Source of the DNA: Pseudomonadota bacterium
GTDB lineage: Bacteria; Myxococcota; Bradymonadia; UBA4248
Assembly: GCA_017613855.1 (NCBI GenBank)
Contig: JAGACY010000135.1
Location: 1 to 5,473, forward strand
Direction of reading: 5' to 3'
DNA length: 5,473 nucleotides
The position numbers were made by a program, and so were the translations under genes. Below the pieces are notes generated by a model, which ran no database searches, was not told where the DNA came from, and worked only from the letters and a program-made list of their open reading frames with translations. Shown here one piece after another: positions 1-5,473 of the stretch. The stretch's first letter is position 1. Each line of letters opens with the position of its first letter.

Positions 1-63
1 CAATTTTTTGTGAATAAGATATCCACGCTCGTTAAACAGAGCCAAAATGATTGGCGTACCCAT
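1..63 (-). CDS. N-terminal fragment of an unidentified protein (runs off the left edge)
   Basis: The minus strand is open from an ATG at 63-61 to the left edge, giving 21 codons that begin MGTPIILALFNERGYL. An in-frame TAG lies four codons upstream with no ATG, GTG or TTG between, so this ATG is the first possible start. There is no Shine-Dalgarno sequence at normal spacing; an AGGA lies about 17 nt upstream, which is too far. A minus-strand TAAAAT at 80-75 could serve as a -10 box, which would leave a leader of only a few bases, but no convincing -35 box accompanies it. The gene would be divergent from the helicase. The fragment is too short to assign a family, and a chance open frame of this length is possible. 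Confidence 0.4.
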   Translation of the reverse strand, partial: MGTPIILALFNERGYLIHKKL

Positions 64-162
64 TGTTGAGTTCTATTTTATCCTGAGTTTTGTTGCAATG
101 GGAATGACGCATTCAACAATAAACATACGAGCGTATTGACCGCAAGGGCAATAGCGAGTAGA

Positions 163-180
163 GACGCGCGGACGCGCGTC
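163..180. repeat. GC-rich inverted repeat (7-bp arms, 4-nt loop)
   Basis: GACGCGC at 163-169 and GCGCGTC at 174-180 are perfect reverse complements around GGAC. The same stretch can also be read as two tandem copies of GACGCGCG (163-170 and 171-178). It lies about 100 bp upstream of the helicase start in a locally GC-rich patch. It could be a protein-binding site or a cruciform/hairpin element; nothing in the sequence decides between these. Confidence 0.45.
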
Positions 181-243
181 GGGCGCGGCGTATTGCAAAT
201 AGCCGCGCCTCCAAAAGATGATTCATCCAATACAAACACGTAC

Positions 244-263
244 AGACGTTCGATGGAACGTCT
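244..263. repeat. Perfect 8-bp hairpin / operator-like inverted repeat before the helicase
   Basis: AGACGTTC (244-251) and GAACGTCT (256-263) are exact reverse complements separated by GATG. The second arm ends 18 nt before the helicase ATG. The half-sites GTTC-N4-GAAC make it a candidate repressor operator or a stem-loop in the mRNA leader. No T-run follows and no plus-strand gene is visible upstream, so it is unlikely to be a terminator. UvrD-type helicase genes are SOS-regulated in some bacteria, but this half-site order is opposite to the GAAC-N4-GTTC arrangement of the Gram-positive SOS box, so I do not call it a LexA site. Confidence 0.5.
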
Positions 264-281
264 CTCTCATTCGCCACCTCC

Positions 282-2312
282 ATGTACCATTACGATCCCA
301 ACCTTTTTAATCCGCAGCAGCGCGAAGCCGTTTTACATGACAAGGGGCCGATGCTCGTTCTGGCGGGTGCCGGCAGCGGCAAGACCAGGATTATTGCGCA
401 CCGCGTGGCATATCTGATTGATTACCGCCATGTCGTGCCCGATTCGATTGTGGCCGTCAGCTTTACGAATAAGGCCGCGCGAGAGCTGCGGCAGCGCGTG
501 GCCGATTTGATTGGCACGCAGAAGGCTGGGCAATGCCATTTGTCGACGTTCCATGCGCTCGGGGCCAATATTTTGCGCGCACATATCGGCAAACTGGGAT
601 GGAAAATGCCGTTTGCGATTATCGATACGGACGACCAGCTTTCGATTATAAGGAATGTGCTTAAGGAGCTGCATCTGCAGGGGTCGACGTACGACCCGCA
701 GGCCTTGCTTCAGTTTATCTCGAAGGTCAAGACAGCGCATGTGGCACCACTCGAATTGCCGGGCATGCGATGGAAACCACAGGGCCGCACGCTGGCTAAG
801 ATTTTTGACCATTATCAGATCATTCGCAAGTCGATGAATGCCGTCGATTTTGACGATATGATTGCGCTGCCCACCGATATTTTCGAGCAATTTGAAGAGG
901 TTCGGGCGCATTATGCCAAGGCCTGGCGGTATTTGCTCGTCGATGAATATCAGGATACGAATGCACTTCAGTTCAGGATGCTCCAGCTTTTATGCCGGGA
1001 TGAAGCCAATCTGATGGTCGTCGGCGACGATGACCAGTCTATTTATGCTTTTCGTGGCGCTGATTCGACGCATATTCTCGAATTCCCGAAGCTGTTTAAG
1101 GATGTGCAGGTCGTTTCGCTCGAACAGAATTATCGTTCGACGCAAATCATTTTGGATGCGGCCAATGCGGTCATCGCCAAGAATACCAAGCGGCATAGCA
1201 AAAATTTGTGGAGCGAGACACGCGAAGGAGACAAAATACGGGCATTTGCGTGTGAGTCGCCCGAAGAAGAAGCTGCGTTTGTCATCGACCAGATTGGACA
1301 GCTCAAGTCGGCCAAAAACCTTGCAAATCGCGATATTGCCATTTTGTACCGCACGAATCCCCAGAGCCGTGTATTCGAAGAAAAAATCGTCGAAGCGGGC
1401 ATTCCTTATCGCGTCGTTGGCGGCTCGAAGTTTTACGATCATGCCGAAATCCGGGATTTGCTTTTCTATTGCCGATCGGCGTTTTCATTTCACGATGAAC
1501 TTGCGCTGCGCAGGATTATCAATACACCGAGACGCGGCATTGCTGCTGCGACGCTCTCGCGGCTCGATGAGATTGCCAAAACGCAGAATATATCTTTCTT
1601 TGAGGCGATTAAGATCGAAAGCCAGGCCGAAACGACTGCCCCGGCAACACGCCTGAAGATGGCCGAATTTGTGGAACTTCTCGAAAAGTACCACAAGCGT
1701 TTTATGGCCAAAAGCGAACCACTCGCCCAGGTGGTCAGTCAGTTTATCGAAGATATCCATTATATTGCGTATTTGCAGAGTTCGAGCAATTCGGACGAGA
1801 ATGCCCAGCGCCGGCGCGAGAATGTCGAAGAATTTGTCAATGCCGTCGCTGCGTATGAACGCCGGGAAGGGCGCGATCTCTTTGGATTTTTGCAATCGGT
1901 TTCGCTCGAACCGCCTCAAAAAGAGGAAGATGAAAATCCCGATGAAGTCACCCTCATGACGCTGCATTCGTCCAAAGGACTCGAGTTTAAAGCGGTTTTC
2001 CTCGTCGGCTGCGAAGAAAACCTTTTGCCGCATGCCAATTCACTCAATGAACCGGCACTCTCGGAGGAACGGCGCTTGTTTTATGTCGGCATTACGCGGG
2101 CCAAGCGCTATCTGACCATTACGCGGGTCAAGAATCGCCGCAAAATGTACGAAACCGTCGAGATGGAACCCTCGCGATTTTTGCAGGATATTCCTGCGAA
2201 TGTCATTGAAATCTCAGAGAATGCGCATTCCGAATCGATCGACAAACTCAAGCAGGATGAAGACAAAATCATGCAGGAGCGGTTTGCGAGAATGAGAGCG
2301 CTATTTAATTAG
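282..2312 (+). CDS. ATP-dependent DNA helicase, UvrD/Rep/PcrA family (SF1A)
   Basis: This 676-residue protein is a 3'-to-5' DNA-unwinding motor of the kind used in replication restart, repair and removal of proteins from DNA. All expected motifs are visible: Q motif FNPQQREAV (9-17), Walker A GAGSGKT (29-35), motif Ia SFTNKAA (60-66), Ib STFHALG (88-94), motif II DEYQDT (221-226), motif III GDDDQSIYAFRGA (248-260), motif IV LEQNYRS (280-286), motif V TLHSSKGLEF (560-569) and motif VI ERRLFYVGITRAK (596-608). GGSKFYDHAEIRDLL, near residue 380, matches a conserved block of Rep/PcrA. Length is close to E. coli Rep (673) and shorter than UvrD or PcrA (about 720), with only a short charged tail. 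The ATG at 282 is the first usable start after an in-frame TGA at 219. It has no Shine-Dalgarno sequence; CACCTCC directly precedes it. The TAG stop overlaps a heptamer repeat. The family is certain, but the exact orthologue (rep, pcrA or uvrD) is not, so no symbol is given. Confidence 0.96.
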   Translation: MYHYDPNLFNPQQREAVLHDKGPMLVLAGAGSGKTRIIAHRVAYLIDYRHVVPDSIVAVSFTNKAARELRQRVADLIGTQKAGQCHLSTFHALGANILRAHIGKLGWKMPFAIIDTDDQLSIIRNVLKELHLQGSTYDPQALLQFISKVKTAHVAPLELPGMRWKPQGRTLAKIFDHYQIIRKSMNAVDFDDMIALPTDIFEQFEEVRAHYAKAWRYLLVDEYQDTNALQFRMLQLLCRDEANLMVVGDDDQSIYAFRGADSTHILEFPKLFKDVQVVSLEQNYRSTQIILDAANAVIAKNTKRHSKNLWSETREGDKIRAFACESPEEEAAFVIDQIGQLKSAKNLANRDIAILYRTNPQSRVFEEKIVEAGIPYRVVGGSKFYDHAEIRDLLFYCRSAFSFHDELALRRIINTPRRGIAAATLSRLDEIAKTQNISFFEAIKIESQAETTAPATRLKMAEFVELLEKYHKRFMAKSEPLAQVVSQFIEDIHYIAYLQSSSNSDENAQRRRENVEEFVNAVAAYERREGRDLFGFLQSVSLEPPQKEEDENPDEVTLMTLHSSKGLEFKAVFLVGCEENLLPHANSLNEPALSEERRLFYVGITRAKRYLTITRVKNRRKMYETVEMEPSRFLQDIPANVIEISENAHSESIDKLKQDEDKIMQERFARMRALFN

Positions 2313-2331
2313 CAGTGAGCAGTGAGCAGTT
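2307..2331 (+). repeat. Heptamer array 1 (AGCAGTG family), overlapping the helicase stop codon
   Basis: Three consecutive 7-bp units, AGCAGTG, AGCAGTG and AGCAGTT, occupy 2311-2331 and are preceded by AATT. The helicase stop codon TAG (2310-2312) runs into the first unit. Read on the other strand, the units are AACTGCT and CACTGCT, the same family as arrays 2 and 3, so this array is inverted relative to them. The 25-bp block matches the block at the end of the facing gene (2558-2582, minus strand) at 20 of 25 positions. Confidence 0.85.
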
Positions 2332-2375
2332 GAATGACAATGCCTAAATTGTGCTTCTAAAGCTAAAATAACATC

Positions 2376-2535
2376 ATTCTTTAGGAATAAGCTTGAGAAT
2401 ACCCCCATTGCTAACTGCTAACTGCTAACTGCTAACTGCTAACTGCTAACTGCTAACTACTAACAGCAGAAGGTTGCAAACAAATCCGTCTGTAAATAGT
2501 CTTTACGATTGAACAGTTACTTTTATTCTTTAGGA
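2376..2535. repeat. 11-bp direct repeat flanking heptamer array 2
   Basis: ATTCTTTAGGA occurs at 2376-2386 and again at 2525-2535, on either side of the central heptamer array. The flanks beyond the 11 bases do not match. This could be a remnant of duplication or a chance match in AT-rich DNA. Confidence 0.45.
2407..2465 (+). repeat. Heptamer array 2: ATTGCTA followed by tandem ACTGCTA units
   Basis: One ATTGCTA unit (2407-2413) is followed by six exact ACTGCTA units (2414-2455) and a variant ACTACTA (2456-2462). Read in another phase, 2410-2458 is seven perfect copies of GCTAACT. The array lies in the middle of the gap between two convergent genes. Its units AACTGCT are the exact reverse complement of AGCAGTT in array 1, so a transcript from either side could fold into a long stem. 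The purity of the copies suggests recent expansion by slippage, and copy number may vary between strains. This resembles the short tandemly repeated heptamers described in cyanobacteria in general form only. Confidence 0.92.
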
Positions 2536-2549
2536 TTATTCCAAAGAAT
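2525..2549. other. AT-rich stem-loop downstream of the unknown gene
   Basis: ATTCTTT (2525-2531) pairs with AAAGAAT (2543-2549), and GG (2533-2534) pairs with CC (2541-2542) after one bulged A, leaving a 6-nt loop ATTATT. On the minus strand it lies about 28 nt past the stop codon of the 462-residue protein gene. No T-run follows in either direction, so it is not a canonical intrinsic terminator. It may still help end transcription or protect the 3' end of the message. Confidence 0.35.
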
Positions 2550-2557
2550 GCCTGCAT

Positions 2558-2590
2558 AATTGCGCATTGCGCATTGCTAATTGCGAATTA
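2558..2590 (+). repeat. Heptamer array 3 (ATTGCGC family), overlapping the stop codon of the facing gene
   Basis: Four 7-bp units, in phase ATTGCGC, ATTGCGC, ATTGCTA and ATTGCGA, lie at 2559-2586 if the one-base-shifted reading AATTGCG is ignored, and are followed by ATTA. ATTGCTA is identical to the first unit of array 2, which ties the arrays into one family. The TAG stop of the minus-strand gene (2579-2577) lies inside the array, and its last codons (Arg-Asn) are repeat-derived. TGCGC-ATT-GCGCA (2561-2573) can form a small 5-bp hairpin. Confidence 0.8.
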
Positions 2591-3965
2591 ATCTAATTCT
2601 CGGGTCCTGTTCAATGGCGGGGCTTCTGACGGCGAGGAGTTCGTGCCAGTCTTTCTGGTCGGCGCATTCCTGTGACAATTGCCATGGTGCAGACACACAA
2701 TCGTGGTTCAAATCCCAGAAATAGAAGGAACCATCGGCGAGCATGGCTAAAGAAGCGTTACTGGAATGGTAAAGATGTTTTACAAAGTAGTCCTCGTCGG
2801 CATCGTTGGCAGTAAGGCAGCAGGAATGGGATGCTTTGAGTGCCGCCAGTAAGGTTGACTGAGGCGGCGTGGTCAGCGTCAAATAGAGGCGTTTGTGCAT
2901 CCAGTTGACAGAGAATGCGGTATCATTGAGATTATCTTTAAAGATTTCCGGTATTTTAGAGTTATCAAACGCGAAGTCATCGACGGCTTTGGTGCCGTCC
3001 CACAAAATAGCATGCCCCGATTCATCAAGGCTGACAGGGCCTTTTTCGGACATGATCATGCGCATGACAGGGGATTCATGGACAAAGCGTGTTGTCCAAC
3101 TGCCGTCGGGTTCAATCCAGCGCACTTCGCGGTTCTGCATGCCGCCGCCGCATGTCAGGAAGCCGTCTTTACAGGCGCAGCAATCACCGCGCAATGTTTG
3201 TTCGACATTCGTGAGCAGAATATTTTTAATGAGTTGTGCATCGGATCCAGCGCGAATTTCATCGAGATTGAGTGCACACAAACGGCAAATGTCGGACAGA
3301 ATGGGAATGGGGGATTCGAGTGTCACAAAGAAAGTGCCATCTTCGAGTGGACCGCATAAATTCTTGATATTAGACTCGAATTTGATGGTTGCGCGGCGCA
3401 GGGGGACGGGATCTGCATCCGATGGAATTTCATTGGGAATTTCGACCAGACTGAGTTCCTCGGTGCCATGGGCATAGACAAGAAAATTCCCGATGGTCAG
3501 CCATACAAGGGGGCTGCGTTCCAATGGATCGGTCGTTTTCTCCAGGTGAACGGGATTATCCGAAATGGCGCCCAGCATAAATATCTTTCCCGAGTCCGGC
3601 TGAGCCATCAGGACATTACAGCCGCAGCGAAGCAGGACGCGATTTCCGATCCAAAGCGGGAGGGTATGATCCCGCAAAGTAAAGATGGCAGGCTGTGAAC
3701 TTTGAGGGCAGTTATGATTTAAACCGCGTCCGCATTGGATCATCGGAATGCCAAAGACACGTTCATAGGAAGCACGGCCAATTACCTTGCCATACTTCTG
3801 TACCATCGAATCTATCACGCAGCAGGCTTCGAAAAATAACCCCTTATTTTTAAAAACCCGGGCGACATTTTCCCAAACCGGCGGTTGAGGAATGGGGCGC
3901 ATGCGGTAAAGGTTCACGATTTGTTCGTAACTTTTTCTGTCGAAGTCTGCTGGATTTAATAACAC
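2577..3965 (-). CDS. Cysteine-rich protein of unknown function, beta-propeller-like, in operon with an Hsp70
   Basis: I do not recognise this 462-residue protein. Residues about 10-60 look helical, and WENVARVFKNKGLFFEACCV (31-50) resembles a single tetratricopeptide-type hairpin. From about residue 95 on, the sequence is a series of short beta-rich segments with Gly, Trp and Asp turns, such as SLDESGHAILWDGTK (312-326) and AMLADGSFYFWDLN (407-420). These resemble WD40-like or other beta-propeller blades, but no canonical GH...WD repeat is present. It has 17 cysteines, including CGC (114-116), CRLC (227-230) and CCAC (262-265), which could bind metal or be redox-active; this is speculation. 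There is no signal peptide or membrane segment, so it should be cytoplasmic. The GTG start lies 2 nt after the hsp70 stop with a good ribosome-binding site, so it is probably a partner or co-regulated product of that chaperone. The reading frame is long and clean, so the gene is secure; the fold is uncertain. Confidence 0.88.
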   Translation of the reverse strand: MLLNPADFDRKSYEQIVNLYRMRPIPQPPVWENVARVFKNKGLFFEACCVIDSMVQKYGKVIGRASYERVFGIPMIQCGRGLNHNCPQSSQPAIFTLRDHTLPLWIGNRVLLRCGCNVLMAQPDSGKIFMLGAISDNPVHLEKTTDPLERSPLVWLTIGNFLVYAHGTEELSLVEIPNEIPSDADPVPLRRATIKFESNIKNLCGPLEDGTFFVTLESPIPILSDICRLCALNLDEIRAGSDAQLIKNILLTNVEQTLRGDCCACKDGFLTCGGGMQNREVRWIEPDGSWTTRFVHESPVMRMIMSEKGPVSLDESGHAILWDGTKAVDDFAFDNSKIPEIFKDNLNDTAFSVNWMHKRLYLTLTTPPQSTLLAALKASHSCCLTANDADEDYFVKHLYHSSNASLAMLADGSFYFWDLNHDCVSAPWQLSQECADQKDWHELLAVRSPAIEQDPRIRLIRN

Positions 3966-3967
3966 GG

Positions 3968-5473
3968 TTATTCGCCTTCCTCGAGGCCATCGAGTGCTTT
4001 TGCGCTCATATCGACCACCTGGATCGATCGTGACTGCTTGGAATCGAGATCAACTGCAGTGACGGACATGATGCCGCTTACGTCGATGCGCAACGATACT
4101 TCAATACGGGGTTCCATGCGTTTTGCAGGACGAATGCCTGTCAATTCGAATGTTGCCAGCTTGGTGTTATCCTGGATGTGGCTGCCTTCGCCTTGATAGA
4201 TAGACACAATCACGCTTTCCTGATTGTCGCGGCTGGTCGTGAAGATACGGCTGACTTTGTGGGGAACTTTGGTATTCTTGTTGATGAGAGGAATACATAC
4301 TCCACCGGCAGCTTCGATGCTCAAAGTGAGCGGAATGACGTCCAACAGAAGGACGACATCTTCATCATTATCGAGAGCCATGGCCTGAATGGCTGCACCA
4401 ATGCCAACCGCTTCATCCGGGTTAATGCTGGTATTGGGTTTTTTATGGAACCATTCTTCCACTTTTTGTCGGATGAGCGGCATTTTGGTCATGCCACCGA
4501 CCATGATAACTTCATCAATATCCGACATGCTCAAACCGGCACTTTCAAAAACTGATCGACAAATGCGGCATGATCGTTCGACAAGTGGTAAACAGAGCTC
4601 TTCGAGTTTTTCTCGTGTCAGGGTCTCTGAAATAAAGATTTTGGGATCGATATCCGGCACGATATTGGGTAACTCTATTTTCGTCGAATGCAGTGAAGAA
4701 AGCTGCATCTTTGCGTATTCCGAGGCGTCCAGAACACGTTGTTTAGCCAGTGTCAGGCAGGAAAGCTCAATTCCTGTTTTTTGTTTGAAAATCTCGTAAA
4801 TCCAGTTTGCAATTGCCTGGTTAAAATCGTTGCCGCCAAGGAATGTATCGCCCCCTGTGGCCAGGACATTGTAAATGCCTTCACCGATTTCAAGCACGGA
4901 GATGTCGAATGTACCGCCGCCAAAATCGTAGATGGCAATTGTCTTTGTGACATCATTGGCACCAAAACCATAAGCCAAGGCGGCTGCGGTCGGTTCATTG
5001 ATGAGGCGGGTGACTTCCAGACCTGCAATTTCTGCGGCTTCTTTGGTCTCTTGTCGCTGAATGTTATCGAAGTGTGCAGGAACACTGATGACTGCCTGTT
5101 CGATTGGCACATGAAGCGCATTTTCAGCGAGTGCTTTGACTTTTTTTAGGACGGCAGCACTTACCTGTGTCGGGCTGAGTGCATGATCTCCCAGAACGAT
5201 GCTCGTCATGCCTTCTTCGGTGGGTGTAATGACATAGGATAAAAAAGGCAGGATATGCTGTACATCCGGGGAATCAAATCTTTGTCCCAGAAGACGCTTT
5301 GCAGAATGTGCTGTGCGCTCCGGCTGAACGGCCATTTGAGCTTTGGCCATATAACCAATATAAAACTGCCCCTTACGGTTGATGGACATGACTGAAGGAA
5401 GTGTTGCCCTGCCCTTTTCATCCAGTATGACACGGGGCTTGCCATCAATCACGACAGCTGCACAGGTATTGGA
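3968..5473 (-). CDS. Hsp70/DnaK-family chaperone lacking the C-terminal lid (5' end outside window)
   Basis: The minus strand is open from the right edge to TAA at 3970-3968. The first visible codons read SNTCAAVVIDGKPRV and align without gaps to DnaK from about residue 12, so about 11 residues, including the GIDLGT phosphate loop, lie outside. The GTG at 5452 is therefore an internal valine codon. The ATPase domain is well preserved: AKRLLGQRF with the catalytic lysine, VPAHFDNIQRQ, INEPTAAALAYGFG, YDFGGGTFDISVLEIGEG, VIMVGGMTKMP and NPDEAVGIGAA. The interdomain linker DVVLLLDVIPLTL is present, followed by a complete substrate-binding beta domain ending GIMSVTAVDLDSKQSRSIQV. The protein then stops after about 18 residues (GLEEGE). 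The helical lid of about 100-130 residues is absent, giving about 512 residues instead of about 638. The next gene does not resemble a lid, so a simple frameshift does not explain the loss. It is probably a specialised DnaK paralogue rather than the housekeeping dnaK; myxobacteria have such paralogues, for example SglK and StkA. No grpE or dnaJ is visible. Confidence 0.94.
   Translation of the reverse strand, partial: SNTCAAVVIDGKPRVILDEKGRATLPSVMSINRKGQFYIGYMAKAQMAVQPERTAHSAKRLLGQRFDSPDVQHILPFLSYVITPTEEGMTSIVLGDHALSPTQVSAAVLKKVKALAENALHVPIEQAVISVPAHFDNIQRQETKEAAEIAGLEVTRLINEPTAAALAYGFGANDVTKTIAIYDFGGGTFDISVLEIGEGIYNVLATGGDTFLGGNDFNQAIANWIYEIFKQKTGIELSCLTLAKQRVLDASEYAKMQLSSLHSTKIELPNIVPDIDPKIFISETLTREKLEELCLPLVERSCRICRSVFESAGLSMSDIDEVIMVGGMTKMPLIRQKVEEWFHKKPNTSINPDEAVGIGAAIQAMALDNDEDVVLLLDVIPLTLSIEAAGGVCIPLINKNTKVPHKVSRIFTTSRDNQESVIVSIYQGEGSHIQDNTKLATFELTGIRPAKRMEPRIEVSLRIDVSGIMSVTAVDLDSKQSRSIQVVDMSAKALDGLEEGE
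3975..3981 (-). promoter_or_regulatory. Ribosome-binding site inside the 3' end of the hsp70-like gene
   Basis: On the minus strand AGGAAGG lies 9 nt before the GTG at 3965, within the last codons of the upstream chaperone gene (Glu-Glu-Gly-Glu-stop). It supports the GTG as the true start even though that codon is not ATG. It also indicates translational coupling, since ribosomes ending on the hsp70-like gene stop only 2 nt from this start. Confidence 0.7.

Larger units (their letters stand above)
64..281. promoter_or_regulatory. Intergenic region between divergent genes, with helicase leader
   Basis: This 218-bp stretch lies between the start of the left minus-strand fragment and the helicase start, so it should carry promoters in both directions. 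TTGACC at 136-141 is a fair -35 match on the plus strand, but the hexamer 17 bp downstream (TAGAGA) is a poor -10. The middle (about 160-210) is clearly more GC-rich than its flanks and holds a palindrome at 163-180. GCGTATTG occurs twice, at 131-138 and 189-196. A strong hairpin lies at 244-263. I see no RNA gene or convincing small gene here. A frame from 136 to 417 exists but overlaps the helicase out of frame and has no recognisable content. Confidence 0.4.

Noticed and set aside
244..263. LexA/SOS box
   Set aside because: The half-sites are in the order GTTC-N4-GAAC, opposite to the Gram-positive SOS box, and no consensus for this organism is known to me.
136..417. Possible 93-residue plus-strand gene
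   Set aside because: Its second half lies out of frame over the Q motif and Walker A region of the helicase, and its sequence has no recognisable content.
333..911. Long minus-strand frame (192 residues) opposite the helicase
   Set aside because: It is antisense to a certain helicase gene and has no family signal. Such shadow frames also occur at 990-1442 and 1485-2033.
2525..2549. Intrinsic terminator
   Set aside because: The stem is AT-rich and no T-run follows on either strand, so I list it only as a stem-loop.
2407..2590. CRISPR array
   Set aside because: The units are 7 bp in direct tandem with no spacers.
2893..3477. Plus-strand frames of 194 and 154 residues opposite the unknown gene
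   Set aside because: The minus-strand gene has a full-length clean frame, a ribosome-binding site and operon context. The plus-strand frames overlap each other and have no such support.
3963..4010. Frameshift splitting a normal DnaK lid from the Hsp70
   Set aside because: The residues after the stop, in the frame of the next gene, do not resemble a lid, and that gene has its own ribosome-binding site and start.
4178..5149. Plus-strand frames opposite the Hsp70-like gene
   Set aside because: They are mirror frames of a strongly conserved Hsp70 coding sequence.
5206..5452. GTG at 5452 as the start of the Hsp70-like protein
   Set aside because: The frame stays open to the right edge, and the seven codons before the GTG match the conserved DnaK N-terminus (TTNSCVA region). 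The true start lies outside the window.

Overview
The window holds two complete genes, two genes cut by its edges, and a repeat-bearing gap between convergent genes. It looks like bacterial chromosome of moderate GC content. The helicase carries sequence features that I associate with Rep/PcrA-type helicases of Myxococcota and other former Deltaproteobacteria, such as the TFHALGANILR stretch and the conserved segment after it. An extra Hsp70 paralogue with an unknown downstream partner would suit that group too. The lineage assignment is an inference of low to moderate confidence. No phage, transposase, CRISPR, tRNA or rRNA sequence is visible.

Layout from left to right. Bases 1-63 hold the first 21 codons of a minus-strand gene that leaves the window. 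Bases 64-281 form an intergenic region between divergent genes. It contains a GC-rich palindrome (163-180) and a perfect 8-bp hairpin (244-263) just before the helicase start. Bases 282-2312 encode a complete superfamily 1A DNA helicase of the UvrD/Rep/PcrA family, with all motifs intact. Bases 2313-2576 separate this gene from a convergent minus-strand pair. This gap holds three arrays of one family of 7-bp tandem repeats, and the two outer arrays overlap the stop codons of the two facing genes.

The minus-strand pair reads right to left. First comes an Hsp70/DnaK-like chaperone (3968-5473), which lacks about 11 N-terminal residues because the window ends. It stops right after the substrate-binding beta domain, so it has no helical lid. 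Two bases later a GTG codon starts a 462-residue cysteine-rich protein of unknown function (2577-3965), which looks like a short helical N-terminus followed by beta-propeller-like repeats. A good Shine-Dalgarno sequence inside the end of the hsp70 gene and the 2-nt gap indicate one operon with coupled translation.

The helicase is an ordinary genome-maintenance enzyme with no evident functional link to the chaperone pair. The two most interesting items are the lidless Hsp70 with its co-translated unknown partner, and the heptamer arrays, whose outer copies form a matched inverted pair that supplies both stop codons.
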